This document shows, in pieces, positions 7,980 through 14,987 of a DNA stretch of 29,893 nt. Source of the stretch: Deinococcus arboris. GTDB lineage: Bacteria > Deinococcota > Deinococci > Deinococcales > Deinococcaceae. The DNA is taken from NCBI RefSeq assembly GCF_009755355.1, contig NZ_WQLB01000043.1, positions 1-29,893 of the forward strand, written 5' to 3'. The translations under genes and the position numbers were made by a program. The first letter of the stretch is position 1. Each line of letters starts with the position of its first letter. The notes beneath the pieces are model-generated. The model saw nothing but the letters and a program-made list of their open reading frames with translations, did not search any database and was not told the origin of the DNA.

Positions 7980-8822
7980 ATGGACACCCTGGTCATCACG
8001 ATGCCGAATGGTCAGCCTCTTCAGGTCTACCGGGTGGATCCACCCGGACCAGTCGCCCTGACGGTGTTCTGGCACCACGGCACCCCGAATGTTGGCTGGC
8101 CGCCCGCACCCCTCTTCACCGCGTCCGCTGCTCTGGGTGTGCGCTGGCTTGGCGTTGACCGCCCAGGCTACGGAGACCGCCCACGCCACCCCGGCCGGAC
8201 GGTCGCCGACGCGGCGCACGACGTTGCGGTCATCGCCCGTGCACTGGGCATCGCGCGCTACGCGGTCATGGGGCACTCGGGCGGCGGCCCACATGCCCTG
8301 GCCTGCGCCGCCCTCTGCCCCGAGCAGGTGGTGGCCGCCGTTAGCCTCGCTGGCCTGGCGCCCTACGGTGATCCGGCCCTGGACTATTTTGAAGGCATGT
8401 ATCCCGGCGGGCGCGCGGAACTGCAGGCGGCCCTGAAGGGCGAACCCGCGCTGGCCAGGGTCCTAAAAGACAGCGTGTTCGACCCGGAGATGTTCACCCC
8501 GCGCGACCACGCAGCCCTAGCAGGTGACTGGTCCTGGCTCAACACAGTGGTCCGCCCCGCGCTCGCCCAGGGGCCAGGCGGCATGATCGACGACGACCTG
8601 GCGTACGTCCGGCCCTGGGGGGTGGAGCTGAGTCAGGTGCAGGCGCCGGTCGCGCTGTATCACGGGGGCGAGGACCGGATCGTGCCGGTGGCGCATGCAG
8701 CGTGGCTGGCGGCCCACTTGCCCCGGGCGACCCTGACCCGGTCAGCGGGGGACGGGCACCTGTCGGTGCTGAACGCTGGACCGCAGGCCCTCCACTGGCT
8801 GCTCCACCAGGCCGCCGGCTGA
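7980..8822 (+). CDS. Alpha/beta hydrolase
   Basis: The 280-residue protein is a cytoplasmic alpha/beta-hydrolase-fold enzyme with no signal peptide. The oxyanion-hole region HHGTPNVGWPP (residues 32-42) precedes LGVDRPGYGDR, and the nucleophile elbow is GHSGGGP with Ser100. The acid is Asp232 in YHGGEDRIVP and the base is His260 in GDGHLSVL, so the triad is complete. The substrate cannot be read from sequence; esters, lactones or haloalkanes are typical of the fold. ATG 7980 is preferred over GTG 7974, neither having a clear ribosome site. It starts 54 bases after the membrane gene on the same strand and may be cotranscribed with it. Confidence 0.85.
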   Translation: MDTLVITMPNGQPLQVYRVDPPGPVALTVFWHHGTPNVGWPPAPLFTASAALGVRWLGVDRPGYGDRPRHPGRTVADAAHDVAVIARALGIARYAVMGHSGGGPHALACAALCPEQVVAAVSLAGLAPYGDPALDYFEGMYPGGRAELQAALKGEPALARVLKDSVFDPEMFTPRDHAALAGDWSWLNTVVRPALAQGPGGMIDDDLAYVRPWGVELSQVQAPVALYHGGEDRIVPVAHAAWLAAHLPRATLTRSAGDGHLSVLNAGPQALHWLLHQAAG

Positions 8823-8941
8823 ACGGGGCAGCCGCTGGTTCGTCTTGCGTTGCCACGTGAACTGATGCGGGCCTGTCCCTCGCCCTGCCAAGCCTCGCGG
8901 CTCAAGCGGCTAACCCGTGTATTCGCCTTCAGGAGGCGCAG

Positions 8942-9646
8942 ATGAGTCAGACAGATGTGAAGCGGTTGCTGCTCATGCAGGTAGGGTCCATGCCGGCCTA
9001 CCAGATCCCGGTGGTGTGTTACCTCGTGCAGACCACAACTGGCCGCAACATCCTCATTGACACTGGTCTTCCAGACCCCATTCCTGAGGCCGCCGCCGAC
9101 TTTCAAAACGGGCAGGATGTGCTTCAGCAGTTGGCTCGGATTGGCGTCGCCCCGGAAGAGATCGATACCATCATCTCGACGCACTACGACATTGATCATG
9201 CCGGGCGCCACGCGGCTTTTCCGAACGCACAATACGTGGTGCAGCGGACTCACCATCTTGATGCGGCGAGCAATCCACGCTTTGACGCTCTCCGGGCCCA
9301 GTGGGATCAGCCTGTCGACCGCCTGCAACTGATCGACGGCGACACGACCCTGCTGCCGGGTCTGGAACTCATCGAAACGAGTGGGCACGTGCCAGGTCAT
9401 CAATCGGTCCTTGTGCGGTTGCCGGAGACAGGGTTAGTGCTGCTGACGGTGGACGCGGTGCCGTTCCAGGCGGGGTTGACCCGTGACCCACAGCAGGCGG
9501 GGAGTGCGCCGGATGGTGAACTGACCCGGGCCAGCACGATCAAGTTGCTGGACCTGGTGGAACGCGAGCAGGTGGAGCTGGTGATTTTCGGACACGATCA
9601 GGCGCAGTGGGCAGAGCTGAAGCAGCTGCCGGCGTCTTACGAGTAA
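8942..9646 (+). CDS. Metallo-beta-lactamase-fold hydrolase, AHL-lactonase-like
   Basis: The 234-residue protein belongs to the metallo-beta-lactamase superfamily and resembles the N-acyl homoserine lactonase branch. Metal-site elements appear in order: ILIDTGLPDP, STHYDIDHAGRH (His81, Asp83, Asp85, His86), SGHVPGHQSV (His149), TVDAVPF (Asp171) and FGHDQAQW (His218). The usual second His of HxHxDH is replaced by Asp83, a variant that I recall from some lactonase-like relatives. The likely reaction is hydrolysis of an ester or lactone; quorum-signal cleavage is only one possibility. The start is secure, since AGGAGG lies just before ATG 8942. An IS6 end fragment begins about 20 bases after the stop. 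Confidence 0.85.
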   Translation: MSQTDVKRLLLMQVGSMPAYQIPVVCYLVQTTTGRNILIDTGLPDPIPEAAADFQNGQDVLQQLARIGVAPEEIDTIISTHYDIDHAGRHAAFPNAQYVVQRTHHLDAASNPRFDALRAQWDQPVDRLQLIDGDTTLLPGLELIETSGHVPGHQSVLVRLPETGLVLLTVDAVPFQAGLTRDPQQAGSAPDGELTRASTIKLLDLVEREQVELVIFGHDQAQWAELKQLPASYE

Positions 9647-9667
9647 GGTGACGCGCACTCCCAGCCA

Positions 9668-9735
9668 AATGGTGACGGAAGGGCTTCTGGTCACGGGCGG
9701 TTCACCTGCCTTCCAACTTTAAGTTGCCAGAACCC
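9668..9735 (-). mobile_element. Solo IS6-family left-end fragment
   Basis: Bases 9719-9735 (TTTAAGTTGCCAGAACC) are the terminal repeat of the IS6 copies in this window. The preceding GGAAGGGCTTCTGGTCAC matches the start of the transposase gene at 28968, reading MTRSPS where the complete copy reads MTDQKPS. Everything beyond about 70 bp is gone. It is a scar of an old insertion between the lactonase-like gene and the toxin-antitoxin pair. Confidence 0.65.
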
Positions 9736-9788
9736 ACTGGACTAGCTATCCGGAGGCGGGCTGCATATCGAGCAATGGACCGGAGATC

Positions 9789-10217
9789 TCAACCCCCCCC
9801 AGGAATCACGAGCTGAAGCGTAGGGTACGCCTGCCGGTAATGCGTGTCGTCCAAGGTGACCAAGTGTGCCCCCACTGCCAGACTGTGGGCGCCGATCAAG
9901 AAGTCGGCGAGGATGCGGCGGGGTGGTCCGCCTCCAGACTTCGCACGCCGCCGGGCATACGCGCTGTACGCCTGCCCGCTCTGCCGCCAGACCGCTTCAT
10001 CAGTGGCCCAGTCCACCTGCACCTGACCCCGAGAAAGAAGGGAATCGAGACGGCTGGGCGTCGTGCTTGGGGCGGCCAACAATTCAGCGTACACGCTGCC
10101 ATGAATCATCAAAGGGCCAGCCAGGCGCAGGGTATTGAGGGTGCGGGCGATGCTTGGTGCGTGGACTTCTCCACTGAACAGCGCGCTGAGGACATTGGTA
10201 TCGAGACAATGGGTCAT
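9789..10217 (-). CDS. vapC: PIN-domain toxin, VapC family
   Basis: The 142-residue protein is a PIN-domain endoribonuclease of the VapC type, expected to cleave tRNA or rRNA when freed from its antitoxin. The acidic Mg2+ site is complete: Asp6 in CLDTNVLSAL, Glu45 in YAELLA, Asp105 in ILADFLIGAH and Asp123/124 in VTLDDTHY. The length is normal for the family. The start overlaps the upstream antitoxin stop by four bases (ATGA), the usual coupling of these pairs. The gene lies between an IS6 scar and an IS5-type scrap, consistent with a mobile module. The cellular target cannot be inferred. Confidence 0.9.
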   Translation of the reverse strand: MTHCLDTNVLSALFSGEVHAPSIARTLNTLRLAGPLMIHGSVYAELLAAPSTTPSRLDSLLSRGQVQVDWATDEAVWRQSGQAYSAYARRRAKSGGGPPRRILADFLIGAHSLAVGAHLVTLDDTHYRQAYPTLQLVIPGGG

Positions 10218-10453
10218 TCGTCGCCGGCACCGTCACGCTGCTCTCGCCAGTAGGTTCTGGCATCGGTGGGAAGGGGCGGCAAGGTGCCGATGAGGGCGGT
10301 GAAGGGGTTGTCGTCTTGAGGGGCGAGGAGGGTGACGGTATCACCCTCAATCTGGAAGACCAGGCCGTCGCCCTGCTTCAGGCCGAGCCGCTCCCGGACT
10401 TCGCGGGGGAGGGTCACTTGCCCTTTGCTGCTCAGTTTGGCGGTCACGTTCAT
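10214..10453 (-). CDS. vapB: AbrB/MazE-type antitoxin of the VapBC pair
   Basis: The 79-residue protein has a SpoVT/AbrB swapped-hairpin DNA-binding domain at residues 3-46 (TAKLSSKGQVTLPREVRERL, then GLKQGD and GDTVTLLAP). The C-terminal tail (LPPLPTDARTYWREQRDGAG) would wrap the toxin and neutralise its active site. AAGGAG is placed seven bases before ATG 10453. It is the first gene of a two-gene operon and probably represses its own promoter with the toxin. The symbol is by family analogy. Confidence 0.88.
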   Translation of the reverse strand: MNVTAKLSSKGQVTLPREVRERLGLKQGDGLVFQIEGDTVTLLAPQDDNPFTALIGTLPPLPTDARTYWREQRDGAGDE

Positions 10454-10460
10454 GGCAGGC

Positions 10461-10488
10461 TCCTTACAGATCAGTATAAAAGTAAGGA
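10461..10488 (-). promoter_or_regulatory. vapBC promoter and putative operator
   Basis: The inverted half-sites TCCTTAC (10461-10467) and GTAAGGA (10482-10488) are separated by 14 bases. Between them lies TATACT on the minus strand (10478-10473), a near-consensus -10 box. One half-site contains the ribosome site of vapB. The layout suits autorepression by the antitoxin complex. No clear -35 is seen. Confidence 0.5.
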
Positions 10489-10542
10489 ACTAGGAAAGCC
10501 AGGGTACCTTCACTGAAGAGCCAGAAAATCCACTCCGGCTCG

Positions 10543-10782
10543 TTGCCAAGGGAGGTTGTGGCAATTAAAGTGCGCCTGAAAACCGTGCTGAAGCAGGTTT
10601 TCCTTAGAGCTGAGCCGCGTGGATATGGCGGTGGCAAAAAGGTCAGAGGATGGAAGCGTCATCTGCTTGTGGATACATGCGGGCCTGTTATGGCGATTGG
10701 GGTCCATGCTGCTGCACAGGGCACGCGCTCGCCCAGCCCTAGAGGGCAGGCAAAGGGTGCCGGGGCACGGCCGAGAGAATAA
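10543..10782 (+). pseudogene. IS5-type transposase fragment
   Basis: A 79-codon frame contains PRGYGGGKKVRGWKRHLLVD and then TCGPVMAIGVHAA. This is the hallmark central segment (RGYDxGKKVKGRKRHxxVDTxG) of IS5-group DDE transposases. Nothing of the N-terminal region or the downstream catalytic Glu region is in frame, and the following residues are low-quality sequence. It is a dead internal fragment; no terminal repeats were found around it. Confidence 0.7.
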
Positions 10783-10789
10783 AAGGAGC

Positions 10790-11188
10790 TAGAGGCGTAC
10801 CGAGGTCTAGTGGATGACCACAGGCATGACTGGCGCGATGATGAGAGCCTTCCAGGCCGTCTTGGTGCAAGAGTCTCCATTCTCAGGCGGCCACACTTTT
10901 GCCCTGCTCAATCCTGTGGTCATGCAGTAGTGCTCAAGAACAGACGACGTTGATTAGGGACATGCACTGGGGGTGGTGCCAGGAACCACCACGAACAGAC
11001 AAGCTCACAGATAAACAAACCAGCCTACGGCATGGCTGTGGGGTCAACTCGACAGCTGTTCTGGCACTGCCTCATATTGAGCAATGTTGGTCTCCGCCAC
11101 CCGGAAGCTCAACAGCTGCTCAACAGTTGCTCAGGCTGGCTTGAGCTGCCTCTGACCGTGGGGCGGCTGCGGCGTGGTCTGCTGACCC
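10790..11188. other. Gap between IS5 scrap and membrane-protein array
   Basis: No gene is supported here. Visible structure is a hairpin GGTGGT/ACCACC around 10973-10990 and a 14-base direct duplication, CAACAGCTGCTCA followed by CAACAGTTGCTCA, near 11109-11134. Any promoter of the array should lie in its right half, but no convincing hexamers were found. Confidence 0.4.
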
Positions 11189-11371
11189 ATGGAACTCATC
11201 CTGGTCGGCGTGCTGCTGATGGGCATCTGTGTCATGGGGACCGTACTGTGGCAGGCGATGGCCCCAGCTGGGCAGACCGTGAGCACACCCTGGGGTCCAC
11301 GTACGGCCATGACCCTGTATTTCGTCCTGCCGGCCCTGCTGGCCTACTTGGATCTGCTGCAGAACCTTTAA
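11189..11371 (+). CDS. Small two-helix membrane protein, array member 1
   Basis: The 60-residue protein has two hydrophobic segments (ILVGVLLMGICVMGTVLW and MTLYFVLPALLAYLDLL) joined by a short polar loop containing AGQTVSTPWGPR. It is clearly related to member 2 at 11471: both start MEL, both have AGQ in the loop, and both end with TLYFVLPAL and DLL. There is no known domain. It is the first of seven small same-strand membrane genes. No strong ribosome site precedes ATG 11189. The function is unknown. Confidence 0.65.
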   Translation: MELILVGVLLMGICVMGTVLWQAMAPAGQTVSTPWGPRTAMTLYFVLPALLAYLDLLQNL

Positions 11372-11434
11372 AGGGTTGAGCACCAAGTCCGGCGCCCGGA
11401 GAACCGTCGCTCGCCGTGCCTGTTGACTTGCACC

Positions 11435-11462
11435 TTGCTTTAACCGCCTGGTCATGTACGCT
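11435..11462 (+). promoter_or_regulatory. Candidate promoter giving a leaderless message for array member 2
   Basis: TTGCTT (11435-11440) and TACGCT (11457-11462) are 16 bases apart, with TG directly before the -10. The ATG at 11471 is only eight bases past the -10, so transcription would start at or next to the start codon. Leaderless messages of this design are common in Deinococcus. There is no ribosome site before this gene, which agrees. Confidence 0.4.
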
Positions 11463-11470
11463 GCACCTAC

Positions 11471-11650
11471 ATGGAACTTCTGACGGTGGGCGTCATGATC
11501 AGCATCTGTGCCCTGGGGGCCACGGTGTGGCGCGGCATGGCCACCGCTGGGCAGCTGATCCACACGGCCTGGCCCCTGCGTGCTGGGCTGACGCTGTACT
11601 TCGTCTTGCCTGCTCTGGCCCTGTGCGTTGACCTGCTGTCTCGTGGCTGA
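11471..11650 (+). CDS. Small two-helix membrane protein, array member 2
   Basis: This 59-residue protein is too short for many gene-calling cut-offs. It reads MELLTVGVMISICALGATVW, then a loop with GMATAGQLIHTAWPLRAG, then LTLYFVLPALALCVDLLSRG. Its alignment with member 1 covers nearly the whole length without gaps (MEL, VGV, AGQ, TLYFVLPAL, DLL), which is strong evidence that both are real genes made by tandem duplication. It has two predicted membrane helices and no known domain. The putative promoter at 11435-11462 would yield a leaderless transcript. Confidence 0.68.
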   Translation: MELLTVGVMISICALGATVWRGMATAGQLIHTAWPLRAGLTLYFVLPALALCVDLLSRG

Positions 11651-11770
11651 CGGTGTCAGGCCAGCGGCCTGATGGGTGTCCCCCCAACCCTCAACGCCCG
11701 CTAAGGAAGAGCTGTGCGGGCCCTGAACGTGGGCTGATGTGCCGCGTCTCCAGGCATGCTCTCGTGGTGC

Positions 11771-11953
11771 ATGGAGCCTCTGAGTGTTGGTGCACTCTTC
11801 GTGGGCGTGGCCGCCCTGGGGGTGCTGGTGTGGAGTGTCTTGAAGCTTGGGGTGTTGCCCGCCGGGCAGCCCTGGCCTCAGGACGTCGTGTTGGCGCTGC
11901 ATTTCTCGCTGCCGGTCCTGCTGGTGTGCGTCGCCCTTTGTCAGACCAGTTAG
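11771..11953 (+). CDS. Small two-helix membrane protein, array member 3
   Basis: A 60-residue protein from ATG 11771 (MEPLSVGALFVGVAALGVLV); an in-frame ATG at 11756 is possible. The second helix is LHFSLPVLLVCVAL. The pattern (ME-L-VG start, AGQPWP in the loop, L.FSLP at the second helix) shows it to be a more distant paralog of members 1 and 2. The upstream spacer shares AACGTGGGCT with the spacer before member 4, another sign of tandem duplication. The function is unknown. Confidence 0.6.
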   Translation: MEPLSVGALFVGVAALGVLVWSVLKLGVLPAGQPWPQDVVLALHFSLPVLLVCVALCQTS

Positions 11954-12046
11954 ACGGGTGCCTGAGTCAACGTGGGCTAAATGCTGGCTCTGGACTGGAT
12001 GACGGCCCGCTGCACTGCGTAGGCGCCCACAGTGGTGTGATGGGGC

Positions 12047-12334
12047 ATGGACCCACTGAGCCTTGGGGCATTGATGTTGATGGCCGCTGCCGCCGGGCTG
12101 CTGACCTGGACGCTGGCCCCGCTGTTTCACCCGAGGGCACAGAAGCTCCTGAGACACGGCAGCCTGCTGTCCCTGCTGCTGGTGCTGAGCCTGGTGGGGG
12201 GCAGCGTCACGTTGTGGCAGGTCAGTCAGGTTCGCGCGACGACTCCGGTGCCAGTCGCAGCGCCCCCCTTGACCTGGACGGCTGAGCATATGGAGCGTCT
12301 TGAAGGCCGCCTGACCCTGCAAACGGTGGACTGA
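12047..12334 (+). CDS. Small two-helix membrane protein, array member 4
   Basis: The 95-residue protein starts MDPLSLGALMLMAAAAGLLT, echoing MEPLSVGALFVGVAALGVL of member 3, followed by a basic loop (PRAQKLLRHG), a second helix (LLSLLLVLSLVGGSVTLWQV) and a longer hydrophilic tail (TWTAEHMERLEGRLTLQTVD) predicted to be helical. The tail is absent from members 1-3. Its stop codon touches the left end of the SNR-like repeat. There is no recognisable domain. Confidence 0.62.
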   Translation: MDPLSLGALMLMAAAAGLLTWTLAPLFHPRAQKLLRHGSLLSLLLVLSLVGGSVTLWQVSQVRATTPVPVAAPPLTWTAEHMERLEGRLTLQTVD

Positions 12335-12470
12335 TATGGACTCCGATTAAATCGTTTGCAAAAACGATTGAATCCGAGCAGAGCGAGCAGGAGCAGGGCG
12401 GGTTTCGGGCGTGGAGTTTGGCAACCAGTTCTGTCCTGGTTTGTTAACGGAATAGACGGAATCCGTATGA
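12334..12470. repeat. SNR-like short noncoding repeat with imperfect terminal inverted repeats
   Basis: The left end ATATGGACTCCGATTAAATC is an imperfect inverted repeat of the right end; the reverse complement of 12446-12470 begins TCATACGGATTCCGTCTATT. Inside the left end is a palindrome, ATCGTTT-GCAA-AAACGAT. The element is about 137 bp, non-coding and AT-richer than its surroundings. Small noncoding repeats of this size and end type are known from Deinococcus genomes; assignment to that group is from memory of their style, not from a search. It separates array members 4 and 5. Confidence 0.5.
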
Positions 12471-12564
12471 GGCAGTTACCCGGCCCTGGGTGGGGGCATC
12501 TTCCCACCACTGCGTCGGATTCCGCACAGGCGCTTGGCCAGCACATACGCTCTGATGCGTGCTG

Positions 12565-12885
12565 ATGCTGTGGAGTGGTGTCTTCGTGTGTGTGGCGTTG
12601 GCGCTGGCGGTCTGGGCCATCCGGCAGGTGCGCTGTTGCCAGGTGGGGGCGGCCTGGCCCGTAAGTGCCCTGCTGATCCCGCCCCTGGTGCTCTTGCTCC
12701 TCATCGGCAGCGTCGGCAGTTGGCAGGCCGCCCAGTCCAGCGCTTCAGACCTGCTGCGGAGCCCGCAGCAGGAGGGGGCCGGGATGGGTGTGACTCCTCT
12801 GCTCCAGGAGCGCAGCCCTCTTCTGCTGCTTCCCGTGGGGAGAGAGCGGTCAGCATGGTTTGATGCGGCATGGTGCCGCTGCTGA
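12565..12885 (+). CDS. Small two-helix membrane protein, array member 5
   Basis: From ATG 12565 the protein has 106 residues. Two helices (WSGVFVCVALALAVWAI and ALLIPPLVLLLLIGSV) flank a short basic loop, like the other array members, followed by a polar tail (SWQAAQSSASDLLRSPQQEG). The last ~30 residues are low complexity. The gene overlaps member 6 by 16 bases, suggesting a translationally coupled group with members 6 and 7. The sequence is not alignable with members 1-3 beyond the two-helix plan. Confidence 0.55.
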   Translation: MLWSGVFVCVALALAVWAIRQVRCCQVGAAWPVSALLIPPLVLLLLIGSVGSWQAAQSSASDLLRSPQQEGAGMGVTPLLQERSPLLLLPVGRERSAWFDAAWCRC

Positions 12886-13139
12886 TCTGCTTTGGGTCTC
12901 TCCTGCTGTTCCTGGCCGGCACAGAAGTCCTGGGCCGCGCCAGGACCGCTGGGCGGCCTAAGCGCTGGGGCTGGGTCCTGGTGGCCGCCGCGCCGGTGCT
13001 GCTCATCGTGGGCTCGGTGATCTGGTGGATGTCCCTGAGCGCAGCCGAGCAGGAACGGCAGCGGGCCAAACGAGTGGCGCAAGGTGCGGTCCAGCTCTGC
13101 CGCATGGGTGACGGTGTGATGACGGAGGGCGTGGTGTGA
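12870..13139 (+). CDS. Small two-helix membrane protein, array member 6
   Basis: The 89-residue protein contains VPLLICFGSLLLFLAGTEVL, a basic loop (RARTAGRPKRWG), a second helix (WVLVAAAPVLLIVGSVIWWM) and a charged helical tail (SAAEQERQRAKRVAQGAVQL). The positive loop predicts that both termini lie outside the cytoplasm. It overlaps member 5 and ends six bases before member 7. There is no recognised family. Confidence 0.6.
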   Translation: MVPLLICFGSLLLFLAGTEVLGRARTAGRPKRWGWVLVAAAPVLLIVGSVIWWMSLSAAEQERQRAKRVAQGAVQLCRMGDGVMTEGVV

Positions 13140-13145
13140 TCAAGT

Positions 13146-13350
13146 ATGGCCACGTCTGGACTCGCCTTTCTGGCCGCTTTCATAGGCCTTGGGATTGTCA
13201 GTGGCCAACTCCGCAGCCGCGGAAGGGCGTCGGCACACCGTGCGGCTGGTCTGTGGCGTCCTCCTGGCCCTGCTCAGCACTGGGGTCAGACTGGTCGTGC
13301 AGAGCTTGGGCATGATGTGTTCGCAGACAGTGGGTAAGCTGCCCAGTTGA
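13146..13350 (+). pseudogene. Small two-helix membrane protein, array member 7, frameshifted
   Basis: Reading from ATG 13146 gives MATSGLAFLAAFIGLGIVSG and QLRSRG, a good first helix, after which the frame degenerates. Dropping one base in the GCGG at about 13218-13222 restores EGRRHTVRLVCGVLLALLST and GVRLVVQSLGMM to a TGA at 13348. The result is a 67-residue two-helix protein with a basic loop, the same plan as its neighbours. One extra base therefore separates this gene from being intact. A separate GTG start inside the second frame is a less likely alternative. It begins six bases after member 6. Confidence 0.55.
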
Positions 13351-13699
13351 TGCGCGCAGGCAGGTAGCAGGCCGTGGACCGAGCGTGGAAGTTCTCTGAC
13401 GCTCCACCCACCTCCGCCGCAGGCGTCCTGCCTGTGAGGCCGATGAAGAGCCGCTGATACCGAGTTGAGCACAATTCTTGAACTGTTAACAACTGTCGTG
13501 CTGGCCACCCTATAGGGCCCAACGGCCGCCGCACCGCGCCGACTGCTGAGTAGGGCGGCCCCCTGGTGTTATCGAGTACCGGCGGAGTGCACTCTCAACA
13601 CATGTCGGTGTCTACCACTGCTCATCTCCTTGGCTGCATTACCGCTCTACTCCATGTGAGGCGTCGCCTGTAGAGTAGCTTCGCCTTCACGTTGAGACC
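13351..13699. other. Gap before the MFS gene
   Basis: No gene was found. An interrupted hairpin lies at about 13647-13678, with CTCTAC and GTAGAG as outer arms and AGGC/GCCT inside, roughly 20 bases before the MFS start; it could act as an attenuator or leader structure. Nothing else recognisable was seen. Confidence 0.35.
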
Positions 13700-14917
13700 A
13701 TGACAGCTACGCCCACTCGACTCTGGAACCGTTCGTTTCTCCTGTGGTGGCTTGGCAGCGCATAGAGCGCTCTAGGCACCTCGCTGGCCGGCATCGCCAC
13801 GAGTTTCCTGGTGCTCCACCAGACCGGCAGTGCAGGCCTCATGGGTGTCAACCTGGCCCTGACCCTCCTGCCCGCCCTCTTCTCGCCCCTGTTCGGCGCG
13901 CTGATCGACCGCTGGCCCCTGCGCCTCCCGCTCCTGGCAGGCAATCTCCTCCGGGGCGCCCTGCAACTGACGGTGGGCCTCCTTGCCCTGCAGGGTGAGG
14001 TGCCGCTGCCTGTGATCTACACGGCTTCGTTTCTGACGGGACTGATCGGTGCCTTCTACAGTCCGGCCAGTCTGGGGGTGGCGCCCCGCCTGGTCCCACC
14101 CGCGCACTTGGCGCGGGCGTCTGGGTTCCTCCAGGGCAGCACACAGACCATGCAACTCGCCGGGCTCATTGGCGGTGGCGTCCTGGTGAGCGCGGTGGGC
14201 AGCGCCCCGGCCCTGCTGGCGGATGGCGTGTCGTTTCTGGTGTTTGCCACCTTACTGTTGGGAATTGAGTTCCCCACCCGCCCACCGAGCCCTGCAGGAC
14301 AGGGGCTCTGGGTCGACGTCCGCGCGGGGCTGGCGTACGCCCGGCGCAGCCCATTGACCCTGAGTCTGCCCGTGCTGGCGCTCCTGATCAATGCCTGTTT
14401 CGCGCCGCTGGAGATGCTCCTGCCCGCTCGTATGACGGCGCTGGGTGCCGGCGCTCAAGGCTTCGGCCTGTTCTTCGGCCTGCTGCTGGGCGGTCTGGCT
14501 GCCGGAAGCTTCGCCCTGGCCGCGCTGGGGGCGCGGGTGCCGGTGCGGCGCCTCAGTGTGCTGGGGTTGGCAGCTATGGGATTGACCGTGTTGGTCCTGA
14601 GTGTCTCGCAGACAGCTGCCCAGATGTATGGGCTGGCCGCGCTGCTGGGGCTGGCCAATGCCGCCACCAACGTGTCCATTGGCGTCCTGTTTCAACAGTG
14701 CATTGCCCCCGCGTTTTATGGTCGGGTGGGCAGCCTCCTGACGGTGGTCAGCATGGCGGGCATGCCCCTGATCTTGCTGCTCCTGGCTCCTCTGGCAGAC
14801 CAGGTGCCGGTTCAGGTGATTTTTGGAGTGGCGGGGAGTGTGACCCTGCTGGCTGCGCTGGTCTGGCACGGCGTGCTGCGGCTCGAAGAGACGGCGGCGG
14901 CCCCGACCAACACCTAG
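13700..14917 (+). pseudogene. MFS transporter with one in-frame TAG
   Basis: Read from ATG 13700 the gene encodes a 405-residue major facilitator of the small-molecule exporter type. It starts MTATPTRLWNRSFLLWWLGS and then meets TAG at 13763-13765, where relatives have a residue such as Gln (GSA-Q-SALGTS), before continuing in the same frame to 14917. The remainder is intact: GALIDRWPLRLPLLAGNLLR is the loop 2-3 signature, and about eleven further helices follow. CAG to TAG is a single base change. Translation from the GTG at 13811 would drop the first helix and probably not give a working carrier. Start and stop are otherwise normal. It lies convergent to a winged-helix regulator that may have controlled it. 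Confidence 0.78.
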
Positions 14918-14987
14918 AGGCTCAAACGCGCTTCAGGCCTTGGGGTGATGAGCGTCCGCCCTCGCCGCGGAGCCGTATCTGAGGACG

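Noticed and set aside
7125..8294. Minus-strand 389-codon frame across the membrane domain and hydrolase
   Set aside because: It is rich in Gln, Arg, His and Pro, lies antisense to conserved genes and has no recognisable domain; typical GC-rich shadow.
11120..12322. Minus-strand 400-codon frame opposite the small membrane-protein array
   Set aside because: Its composition (Gln, His, Arg) is shadow-like, whereas the plus-strand frames are paralogous to each other, which shows which strand is coding.
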